Source of the DNA: Dendrophyllia cribrosa
Lineage: Eukaryota > Cnidaria > Anthozoa > Scleractinia > Dendrophylliidae
DNA length: 64,000 nucleotides
Assembly (NCBI GenBank): GCA_024195265.1
Contig: JAJLRJ010000009.1
Span: 28,384,210-28,448,209, forward strand
Direction: 5' to 3'
Below are positions 24,755 through 34,329 of the stretch, piece after piece (positions within the stretch are counted from its first letter, which is position 1; every line of letters begins with the position of its first letter). A program made the position numbers and the translations under genes. The notes beneath the pieces are model-generated. The model was given only the letters and a program-made list of their open reading frames with translations, was not told the DNA's origin and did not search any database.

Positions 24755-24755
<1 letters not shown>
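22561..24755. other. LOX-A intron 1: mostly unassigned
   Basis: Holds a poly-C tract (22876-22899), a short TA run (about 23104-23123) and the MITE at 23266-23444. No coding sequence is recognised. Confidence 0.4.
23266..23444. mobile_element. 179-bp mariner-type MITE, copy 1
   Basis: Ends CACCTTATTCATAAATGGC and its complement, flanked by TA (23264-23265, 23445-23446). It has the same length and end pattern as 29485-29663, so the two are one family. Confidence 0.82.

Positions 24756-24833
<78 letters not shown>
24756..24833. repeat. (TA)n microsatellite, about 39 units
   Basis: A pure TA run. Open frames across it are artefacts (Tyr-Ile repeats). Confidence 0.96.
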
Positions 24834-24837
<4 letters not shown>

Positions 24838-24989
24838 TATTTTTCGCTCGAATTCACGCGGCTCAGCTCCCGAGGAACGACAAATTTATTAACGTCGCTA
24901 CGCTCGGGCCTTCGGCCCTCGCTTCGCGAGGAATAAAATATCAATATGTAAAAAAAAATATGTAAGAGAAATTTTTAGTATTTTTCAAA

Positions 24990-26937
24990 ATGAAAAAGAT
25001 TTGACATTTTCTTCATTAGCAAAAATCTGTCTTTCTGATTTTTAATTTGTTTTTGCATAAATGTTTATTTTTAACCTCTCCCCAAATCCTGAATTTTGAG
25101 GTAGGGTTCTGCGGCTACATCTTGAGAAAAATGTCCTCAAAAAGTCTACTTCCTAGTTTCTCTCAGAGCTCCGTCTGTTAAATTTAATATTTTCCAAGCT
25201 TCTCGTCAGTTTCTTTCCCAGGTTAAGGGTTTCATCCACAAAATAAAAGCCTGGAGGCGCGCATATTGCGCAACGAGCACCAATACACAGTGTCAAAACT
25301 TGCTAAACAACTGTGCCGTGCGTTTAAGTTATGCAGGATTTTTTGCAATTAAGAAGGCTTAGTTCTGTCCGTAAGTGGATTCACACTCCAGTGCGTTTTT
25401 AACAATAAAAACAATTTAAATAGTAAAGCTTCAGTTTGCAAAACATTCACATATTGCGCTTGTATTCGTCCGATTGACGTTTTTTTTGCTTTCATGATTA
25501 TATTGATAAGCGTTCTTTCGGTAAATACTTTACTTGCGACGCCTACAACCATTTTCATGGTCTGCAGTCAATCTTCTGATTATATCATGCTACATGTACA
25601 TGCAACTTAACAAGTATGTATAAGGGAACAAATTTTTGGCCACTAGAGAATTTTGCTTTGAGCTAAGACTTTGTTTTCAGCGTTTCTAAAAAAACGCCAG
25701 CCAAAAATATAACTTGCACTCCTTAAACTTTGATTATCTCGCCATTAAATACAATACGTTTTTAATTATCAATGGCAACTTTTGAGGTCAAGTTGTTCAG
25801 ATTTCAACTGAAATGACAAAGAAAGCCGAATTAATTCAATACACTCAACCAAGATGACAACTTTTTATCATGTAGATACGAACAAAATCTTAGAAAATAC
25901 TCTTCAAGTATGATGTGTAATAATAGCCTTTAATTCTTTTGTTTATACCGTTAAAACAACCTATTCGAAGATTCCGAATTTGTGGTATTGTGATATAAGC
26001 AGCGTGTATTATAGCGCGGTTTACAACCCGATAGACCACAACAGATCGCACTAACTAAAGCAGCATTAAAACAACATTCGAAAAAGGTTCACGCTTAGAA
26101 ATGCCAGCTGTTCAAATACGAATTTAAAATGCATAATTTACTTTTCTGGCTAATATAATTTAGTATCGATAAATGTTCTCGCGCTTGGCAGCTATATTTC
26201 CCCCTCAATTCAATTTTTGGACTAGCACGTTTGAAAATTTCGAATGTAATTTTACATGTCGATTTTTCCCAACCCCATCATTTCACCTTTAGCTTGCCAG
26301 TAAAAATATCTTATTGAACGAAGAAAACATAATAAATAAATTGAATAATTTTATTATTGAAAACATGAGTTAAACAAAATTACGAGTTTTTTTTTTTAAT
26401 TTTTTTACTCTTTTGTTAAGAAAAGAAAACGCTGAAGTGATTTAAAAGGAGGCTTACATGTAAATCATAATGATCTATTTGTTACTTTTTTTGTGGTAAT
26501 TACAGTTTATTTTTTTTCTATATATATATATGGCTACAAATGCGATAAAATTCCGTTTGGAGACTGTTCAAGAATTCTTAGCAGACAGAGCTAACAACTA
26601 AATGTCAGGCGAGCCAATCTGTTGATATTTAAAGTACAAAAAAACGTATCGATTGCGTGCGAAGAACATGAAATATTTAATATGGGCACGCTACTTAAAT
26701 ATCTGCAGAAAACCATTAGCCTGATCAGATTGCACCACACACCACAAGTAAAAAGAAGCTTTTGATCTTTTGTGAATATTAAACTAAAACCACCGAACAA
26801 AGTTGATATCAAGTACGAATATACACTCACGCAGCACAGGTTTGCAGGTAAAGAAAAAACGACTTTGGTTACACTTTGTCGAAATCTCCAATTATAGTAG
26901 AAAAGGAAAAACTTATACTATACCTTGAAACTGTTAT
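24990..26937 (-). repeat. Segmental copy I of the LOX 5' region (inverted)
   Basis: Read on the minus strand this matches, with interruptions, the segments following the signal exons at 33871 and 49917: first exon end, donor, and about 1.9 kb of intron 1. It retains empty sites for the TTAA element (25745-25748) and for the 7145-bp element (25901-25909). The match ends sharply at 26937 inside the signal exon. Confidence 0.75.
26924..26937 (-). pseudogene. Truncated remnant of LOX-A signal-peptide exon
   Basis: On the minus strand the last 14 bases of the signal-peptide exon (ATAACAGTTTCAAG) are intact and followed by a GTATAG donor and intron sequence matching those after the plus-strand copies at 33926 and 49972. 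Upstream of 26937 the match stops abruptly: the ATG, the hydrophobic codons and the promoter are replaced by unrelated sequence with an in-frame TAG just before the remnant. The donor phase (codon split after two bases) fits the LOX-A exon 2 acceptor at 1767, giving TVSR-NASA. The intron would be about 25 kb. This looks like the decapitated first exon of LOX-A. Confidence 0.65.
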
Positions 26938-27784
26938 GATTATCTACGATTTTTGGTAAGTTCACAGCCATTTTTCATCTTTAGTAGCTGCCTGATGAGC
27001 ATCATTAAGCTTGAAGGTAGTTCAGAGTCCACTTTCTCAAAGAAGCGAGTTAGGTGTTGTACTTCGCTCGCTACTTGGCTCGTTGCTCGTTGAACTGGAA
27101 AAATGGCCGCCCAGAAACGAAGTAGCCTTGGGACTCGACTCTGGATGAATTTCGACCTACCGCGGCATATTTTGGAAGTTGCGACCATGGGAGAACACAA
27201 CAAGCGCGAAATTTCGGCGGTGGGTCGGAGTGGCTGTGGACTTAGTATAAATATGAAATGTGTGGAGGACGGAAGGAACGCTGTCAAAAATTTTGGCCAT
27301 TTTCCAGCATGCAGTGCGGTGGTGATGTTGAAAATCGAGGCAAGGTCAGTATGCACTAGAACGAGAGGCTGTAGCTCGGCCCGAGAAACGAATAAGAATA
27401 AAAAAAAAATCGCTGCTAAGCTAGGACTAGGACTGAATTTTGCTGTGAATGTTGACTTTTGGGTTTGCCACGATGATTTGAATAAAAAAAACTAAAGGCA
27501 AAAACGTGATTTTTGTTGTTTTTCTATGACGTTAAAAACGGTCATTTTTGTTATTGTCCAAATTCAGACGCTGATATTCTGCAAAAATCGCTGACTTTTT
27601 TTGTTTATTGGGTATCTCAATTTGAGGTACTTTCTAGTCAATGCTCACAACTGCTAGTTAAGGCAATGTTAGCACGATTGAGAAAGTTGCAATTTTTTAA
27701 AGCAGTGGAGTCTTGTACGAGCGGTTTCGGGCGGTTCAGGTGTCAATGGGTTAAAAGGTTGTTTGTGTAAAGGTATTTGTTTAA
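26938..27784. other. Breakpoint flank upstream of LOX-A remnant
   Basis: Sequence that replaces the LOX-A promoter and signal-peptide start. It has overlapping open frames on both strands (plus 27103-27495, minus 26940-27356) and is GC-richer than its neighbours. I recognise no protein family; it may be part of a mobile element that cut the gene. Confidence 0.4.
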
Positions 27785-28261
27785 GGTGGCTCCGTTGTTA
27801 TTTCGGGCGCACTCGTCTATGACAAACTTTGTCTCATAACTTTTCCGACTCTAAAGCGATGCTTCTAAAACTTTGACCTAGCAATAATATGATAGAATTC
27901 GATTTTCATGGGAAAAAATATATTTAGTGATAATCGGGCTTAAATGAACCCCACTTTTTGAACAAAATCGCACCCTGTGAAAAATTTTGCTGTTATATTT
28001 TTGTTAAATTTCTGGAATCAGCTTGCATTGACTTAATACATACCCTTACCAAGTTTCAGCAAAATCGTTGGAGCAGAAATGCGGAAGAATTAACGCCATC
28101 AAAATTTAGCCCTAAAATTCTCTTAAAATTTTAAATACTTCGTGCTCTTTGACTAAACAATCTACGAACTCAAATTTCTGGGAGAAGCCTTCCCAATGCT
28201 TGCTAAATCTGAATTGTAAGCCGATTACAAATCGTGCGAACCGTTAAAAAGTATTCACTAG

Positions 28262-29113
28262 GGCCCGAAACGCACTTGCGGACAACTTTTGAATTGTTCG
28301 CGACAATTTGAACAGAAATTGGCATACAAAATTGTCCAAGACAACTTTTCAATTTCTGAGCTAAAATTTGCAAGACAATAAGAAAAGTGCACATTACGGT
28401 ATGGAAACAATTTTAAAGGTGTGGAGCACTTCGACTTTCAATCTGAGCATCAAGCCTTTTCAAAGCGCACGTGACTTTAAATCTCATTAGTATGTATTTT
28501 ATGCGGTATGAAACTGGCTTGTTTTCCCCGGTTTTTTGCAATATTACTCAGTACTCGTCATTGAACACCGCTAAACATGATTCGATTCCAAAATAACGCA
28601 AAGTATTTTTTTTATTTCTAAGCCTTTTCAAGGGTTTTTCTACTTTTAGTGATTAAATTGTTTTTGCACACTGCCATTTACCGTGATAAATTTGAATAAA
28701 AAGAAACATGCTGCATATTGATTTGTTTATCTCAGGGAAGGGCACAATGGTTAATCAAGAAAGCATTGTTATCTGGATTCGCGGGTGCGTCGGAATGTAC
28801 CGGACAGGCGTGTTGTCCTGCCAGAAGGCAGGACTTCGGCTCCTTTGAAGTTTCGGCTGTTTTGTCGAAACTTTTTCGACTTGGCAAAAGTAGGTCGCAC
28901 TTGTCTTTGCGGTGATTTTCCGTTATAATGACGAACGAATTGCACGTGCAACGTGGACCAATCAGCAGGTGGCGGTGTTTTTAAAGTTTTATTTGTCTGC
29001 CTAGTTCGTATCTCTGAAAAGTGTAGGTCGCACTTGTCTTTGCCAAGTCAGACACTTAAATAAATCGAAATTCGATAAAAATGTACAAAATTGTCCCAAG
29101 TGCGATTTGGGCC
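28262..29113. mobile_element. 852-bp element nested in the foldback, TAG duplication
   Basis: Ends GGCCCGAAACGCACTTG and the complement of GGCCCAAATCGCACTTG, flanked by TAG (28259-28261, 29114-29116). The opposite arm of the host foldback shows the uninterrupted site (CACTAGTTCTG read on minus, near 30213). A 3-bp duplication suggests a PIF/Harbinger-type element. Confidence 0.72.
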
Positions 29114-29484
29114 TAGTTCTGTAAATGTTATAAAATGCTCCAAAACCTACTCAAATCTTCAATGCTGCGTTTTCCATCATTTTTCGAAAATTATCTTGCA
29201 GTTTGGTGTCAGACTCCTTCCACATGAATTTCAAGGTACTGCAATACTTTTACATCGATCGTTTTTTGCTTAGAAGGGCTTGCAGTTGGAGAAATAGTTG
29301 TTTTTTTATAAGCTGCTCCGCATTTGAGCTCAGGCGAAGCTGACAAGCAGTTTTCAGAGTTTTGTTTATGAATACGAAATGAGCACGTGTGGAATTTATT
29401 CTAATAATTCGCACCTTTATCAGGGAGCGAACGAAATATGCGCGCTAGTTACCCCAGGAGGGGAGAGAGCATGTACGCTCCATA

Positions 29485-29663
29485 CACCTTATTCCAAAAT
29501 GGCGGCCATTTTATTATTCTTTTATTTACATGTAAATTAGCCCTCTTGGCCTCGTCAGCATGTGCAAAATACAAAAGAATTTTCAAGTGAAAATGAGGCC
29601 ACGAGGGCTAATTAACATGCATATAAAAGAATAATAAATTGGCCGCCATTTTGGAATAAGGTG
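29485..29663. mobile_element. 179-bp mariner-type MITE, copy 2
   Basis: Ends CACCTTATTCCAAAATGGCG and its complement, with TA duplications (29483-29484, 29664-29665). Nested in the TTAA foldback. It carries the same internal AGAATAATAAAT motif as 23266-23444. Confidence 0.82.
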
Positions 29664-29858
29664 TATTAGAAGTTTCCATGGGGTGCAATGTTTTTAAATG
29701 CGGGGACTAAGCTGACTACGCGCGCATATCACGTACACCCCCCTAACTAAGGTGCGAATTCTCAGAATAAATTCCACATGTGCTCATTTCGTATTCATAA
29801 ACGAAACTCTGAAAACTGCTTGTCAGCTTCGCCTGAGCTTAGATGCGGAGTAGCTTAG

Positions 29859-30020
29859 GGCCTGGACGCACTACAGTCAAAAACAAAAATTAGCCCGCGC
29901 AAAATGACATAAAAACAAAAACATTCCACAAAAAGCGTGTCCTACAGGAGCGGTTTCTTTTGTTTTCCTCGATTTTTGCACGGGCTAATTTTTGTTTTTG
30001 ACTGTAGTGCGACCAGGTCC
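29859..30020. mobile_element. Foldback MITE, GGCCTGGACGCACTACAG ends
   Basis: About 40-bp inverted ends containing CACTACAGTCAAAAACAAAA and its complement. Nested in the foldback element. Confidence 0.7.
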
Positions 30021-31149
30021 TTATAATCCCAACAACTATTACTCCAATTGCAAACCTTTCTAGGCAAAAAACAATCGATGTAAAAGTATTGCAGTACCTT
30101 GAAATTCACGTGGAAGGAGTTTGACTCCCAACTGCAGGATAATTTTCGAAAAATGACGGAAAACGCAACATTGGAGATTTGAGCAGGTTTTGCAGCATTT
30201 TATGATATTTACAGAACTAGTGAATACTTTTTAACGGTACGCACGATTTGCAATCGGCTTATTATTTAGATTTAGCAAGCATTGGGAAGGCTTCTACCAG
30301 AAATTTTAGGGCTAAATTTTGATGGCGTTAATTCTTCCGCATTTCTGCATCAACGATTTTGCTGAAACTTGGTAAGGGTATGTATTAAGTCAATGTAAGC
30401 TGATTCCAGAAATTTAACAGAAGTATGACAGAAAAATTTTTCACAGGGTGCGATTTTGTTCAAAAAGTGGGGTTTATTTAAGCCCGATTATCACTAAATA
30501 TATTTTTTCCCATGAAAATCGAATTCTATCATATTATTGCTAAATAATAGCTGTAAGTTTTCGCAAAGGTTTCGAAGCATCGCTTTAGAGCCGGAAAAGT
30601 TATGAGACAAAGTTTGTCATAGACGAGTGCGCCCGAAATAACAACAGAGCCACCTTAATAGCGGTGTGGGAGGAAAGCGTGAAGGGTGAATCGTCTTGTG
30701 AGCGTTTAAAGAGGTTTAAAAGACACTGACCTGGCATTAATAGATTAAAAAGGGTGAAACCCGTACAAAAAATTATAGCCTGACATAGCGAGAATCCGGC
30801 CTGTAGTGAGTTTTACGGCGTGCATTGAATGAGACAAAGCGAGACACCAAATTGGTCTCGCTTTACGCCTACAACGAGCCATTCTTCTCGGAGTCCTCCT
30901 CCAGGATTTTCAAGTGTTTTGGAGAAGCTTAAAAAAGTTTAATTTCTCAATCTCAAATTTACGCCAAAATGTGTGTTTAGTGTATGAGATGAAACTATGA
31001 AAGTTTGAAAGCGTTTCTCGTTTTAAACTTTTATGGTCGTTTCTTTATAATATGAACAACATTGTTTCGAAGTTTCATCTTGATTGAAACATTCTCAAAC
31101 TCATTAATTATTCATGAGGTTATCACCAATGAGGGGAAAGTATTTCGTC

Positions 31150-31248
31150 ACATGCATGAATTTAGATACCCAATGAAAACCCATATATATCCAAATCACT
31201 AGTGAGCTGGATATGCGTTTTTATTGGATATCTAGATTCATGCATGTC
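31150..31248. repeat. Small palindrome, ATGCATGAAT ends
   Basis: ACATGCATGAATTTAGATA and its near-complement around an internal spacer. A degenerate MITE inside the foldback. Confidence 0.6.
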
Positions 31249-31406
31249 ATGAAATGCAAATAAGAAAAATTACACAATCATTGACACAATTAAGGTAAGA
31301 TTTCCGTACAACCCCGTACATTAATTATACATGTATGCGCTATTGTTTTTCTTCAGGCGTTTTATTGTTTTGGTTTTTGTTTTAGTTTTGAGAAAAGTAT
31401 GCATAA

Positions 31407-31634
31407 CTAATGTATGGGGTTATACGGAATAGTCCAATCTTTAAACACGCCACCAGAATCTATTACAGGAACTTGCACTACGCGACTCATTTGCCATTCT
31501 CGGAAAAGTTTCGCAGACCATCTATTCTTGTAAACGGTTGATTTGTGAACACTTTCCTTTAGCAGTTTACTTTCCTCTTCACCGCTTTTTGGGACACGAA
31601 AACGGTTAACTTCATTACTTTCTGCCATAATCAA
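31407..31634 (-). pseudogene. Possible Crypton/DUF3504-type N-terminal fragment
   Basis: A 75-codon frame beginning MIMAESNEVNRFRVPKS and continuing KESVHKSTVYKNRW and KLFREWQMSR. A short acidic start, RF-V motif and a helical K.ST..K.RW....F.EW segment recall the N-terminal region before the DUF3504/tyrosine-recombinase-like domain abundant in cnidarian genomes. The catalytic part is absent. It lies inside a foldback element. Assignment is tentative. Confidence 0.35.
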
Positions 31635-31837
31635 GCTCCGACTAACAACGGAGCTATAAGCTTAATGAGCAAAACTACCATAACTTTAGCATACACTTTG
31701 AATTCCCCAAAGAAACCAGGAGACAACAGATGAATGGTAGCTGATAATGATGTCCAAAATTATGCAACCAATGAAAAGAACGTAACAATAGTGTTACGAT
31801 TTAGGTGATAATTAATATAGGCAGTTTGAGAAGCAAT

Positions 31838-31978
31838 CTAAAAAACTCGTGCTTCGGGTTTGATCGTGGTATCCAAACATCTCGAAACAAATAAAAGCAA
31901 TCGGCCGAAGCGGCCTCGTGCTTTCATTTGTTTCTCGATATTTGGATACCACGATCAAACCCTCGCACTCGTTTTTTA
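31838..31978. repeat. Palindrome with GTTTGATCGTGGTATCCAAA arms
   Basis: Inverted arms of about 55 bp with few mismatches and a GC-rich tip (CGGCCGAAGCGGCC). Hairpin MITE. Confidence 0.7.
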
Positions 31979-32946
31979 TATACTACTTATAACATGGTCA
32001 AGTAAAATAATAAAGTTCACCTAAAACGCGATTGAGACTTTGTGTTTTGATTGCACGGTCGAAGGCGCACAAAGACGCATTATTAAACTAATCCAGGTGA
32101 AGTGTAACGCATTTCTGCGTGTTGAGAATTATGCAAATTGCGTTGACTTCATTTCTTTTCCCTACAATTCAGAATGCCGAGAGTGTCCAGTGCACGTCAA
32201 ATGCGAATAAAAAACCTGCTTTCAAATAAACGTCCTAATGAAATTCGTGAGAATGATGAAAATAACGTGGAACACAGCCCCTAATCCTAACGTTACTTCG
32301 CAAAACATGATGGTCACGCAGAAATGCGTTACGCTTGACTTGAATTAATTAAAGCGTCTTTGTGCGCCTTCAACCGTGCAATGAAAACACAAAGTCTCAA
32401 ACGCGTTTTAGGTGAACTTTATTATTTTATTTGACCATGTTGCAATGTTTCAATCAAAATGAAACTTCGAGACAATGTTGTTCATATTATAAAGAAACGA
32501 CCATAAAAGTTTTAAAAAAATCTATCTCGCGGTTTTTGAAATATGTAGAAAAGTTCTAAAACTACAATATCAAGGACTCAGTCAAAAAGCTATGGTTTCC
32601 TATAGAAAATCGAATCTCGAAAACTAAAACGAGAAACGCTTTCAAACTTTCAAAGTTTCATCTCATACACTAAACACACATTTTGGCGTAAATTTGAGAT
32701 TGAGAAATTAAACTTTTATAAACTTAATTGAGGAACTTATGGATGTGCTCATACACATGGAAAATCACAAGTTCGAAAAATCGGCTTGACAAAAGTTTCT
32801 ATTTTTTTGATATTTTGTTTGCCGTATGTCATAGTTTATCGTAATAGTTTTGATTTTTCGAGATGCCATCGCAATCGCTCGGAATTTAGACTAAAGTGAT
32901 TTCAATTTTTCCCGTTTATCTCCGCAATTTTAAATGCGATTCACAC

Positions 32947-33132
32947 AATAGGCCATTTGCACGATGGCGTCATTTGACTACAACTACCAGAATTTCGTTT
33001 TTCCTTTCTTATTTAAATTTTGTAATCCCAGTGCGGTTTAAATAACAATGGCCCTAATTTGCACTACAAAACAAAAAACTGAAGGATTCTGGTAGTTGTA
33101 GTCATATGACGTCATCGTGCAAATGGCCTATT
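32947..33132. mobile_element. 186-bp MITE, AATAGGCCATTTGCACGATG ends
   Basis: About 45-bp inverted ends including GACTACAACTACCAGAA. It shares the terminal AATAGGCCATTT with 3574-3772. Confidence 0.78.
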
Positions 33133-33759
33133 GCTACACTCTTGTAGTAAACTTCAAACTAAGTAAAATATTATGTGTAAGTTTCATACTAATTCAGTAA
33201 AGGAAAGTTAGTTAAACGGCCGCTCAAAAATGGTCGGTGCGGCTGCATGGAAACTGGAGGGAAACACCTTAAAGCTTATCGTATATCCTTTCATAATAAC
33301 AGTACGCTATTAGCGATTTCTAGAAGACAGCTGATGCAGTGTTGAGCTCTTTTTACGTTATGTTTGAAGAAATACAATGTATCAAAAAGTGCAAAATTGT
33401 TGTGGGTGGCAAACGCGCTAATGAGCCATAATTCTTTGTAAACAGCATTGCACGAAGAGTATCTAGCCTCCGGGCTCAAATTAACAGAGAAAGCTAATTG
33501 TGCTATGCCCTTTCAATATTATATTCGGAGTTGATTATTTTGTTGCTCTCTTGCAGAATGAGAAAAAAAATATTGCACAGCCATTGTCTCTGATCATAAA
33601 ATTAGGAGCAAAGAAAAAAAAACGTGATTTGCTTTTTTCATTGCTCATTGGTAAGTCAAATTGCATTTATGACATCTTTATGAAGGTATTGAACAACAGT
33701 TGCCGTATGCAAATACGTTTTTCCTGCGTGCATATTTTAAAAATACCCACGCCTTATAG

Positions 33760-33798
33760 TATAAACCCTCGTTCTCTAAACTAAGAAGTCAATCAGTT
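33760..33798 (+). promoter_or_regulatory. Candidate core promoter, first copy (TATA + initiator)
   Basis: TATAAA at 33760-33765 is followed 35 bases later by TCAGTT (33793-33798), a plausible initiator. The signal-peptide ATG lies 73 bases further on at 33871. The same two motifs with identical spacing are conserved upstream of the other signal exon at 49917, while the surrounding bases have diverged. This is inference from motif and spacing conservation only. Confidence 0.45.
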
Positions 33799-33870
33799 GC
33801 CGCCCTGAAGCAGGTCGCTGATTGCACACGTTCAATCGATGATCAGCAATCTTTCGCGTTGGCCACGAAC

Positions 33871-33926
33871 ATGAAGTTTCTGTTTGCACTGTTATCATTA
33901 ATTGGAGCCTTGCTAACAGTTTCAAG
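33871..33926 (+). CDS. Duplicate LOX signal-peptide exon (alternative or orphan first exon)
   Basis: Encodes MKFLFALLSLIGALLTVS plus two bases of a split codon, then a GTATGG donor. It is a classic secretory signal: one basic residue, a long hydrophobic core and small residues near the end. It differs from the copy at 49917-49972 by one codon (L versus I at residue 15). The split phase lets it join the lipoxygenase exon at 55000 (AG+G = Arg), so it could be an alternative LOX-B first exon 21 kb upstream, or the orphan start of a third, lost LOX gene. No LOX exon 2 copy lies between it and 49917 on the plus strand. Confidence 0.65.
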
Positions 33927-34329
33927 GTATGGTATATTAAAGTTTTTCCTTTTCTACTGTTGGAGATTTCGAACCAAAGTCGTTTTTTGTTTATCTGCAA
34001 ACCTGTGCTGTGCGAGTGTATATACGCACGTGACATCAACTTTGCTTCGGTAGTTTTAGTTTAATGTACACAAAAGATCAAAAGCTTCTTTTTACTTGTG
34101 GTGTGTGGTGCAATCTGATCAGGTTAATGGTTTTCTGCGGATATTTAAAGTAGCGTGCCGAAATTGAATATTTCATGTTCTTCGTACGCAATCGATACGT
34201 TTTTAGTACTTGAAATATCAGCAGATTGGCTCACCTGACATTTAGTTGTTGTTAGCTCTGTCTGCTAAGAATTCTTGAACGGTCTCCAAACGGAATTTTA
34301 TCGCATTTATAGCCTGATATGCAAAAAAA

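Larger units (their letters stand above)
27785..30654. mobile_element. 2.87-kb foldback element, TTAA target duplication
   Basis: Flanked by TTAA (27781-27784, 30655-30658) with ends GGTGGCTCCGTTGTTATTTC and its complement (one mismatch). The arms are inverted copies of each other over most of their length, interrupted by later insertions at 28262-29113, 29485-29663 and 29859-30020. The TTAA target with GG..CC ends suggests Kolobok or piggyBac. No transposase is seen. A related 698-bp element lies at 44394-45091. Confidence 0.78.
30930..32732. mobile_element. 1.8-kb foldback element
   Basis: The left 160 bp (with CGCCAAAATGTGTGTTTAGT) reappear inverted at about 32450-32732. Inner inverted repeats at 31990-32110 and 32320-32440 continue the symmetry, and smaller palindromes lie at 31150-31248 and 31838-31978. 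Boundaries are approximate; no clear target duplication. Confidence 0.6.

Noticed and set aside
24681..24965. Open frames rich in Tyr-Ile repeats on both strands
   Set aside because: They are translations of a (TA)n microsatellite.
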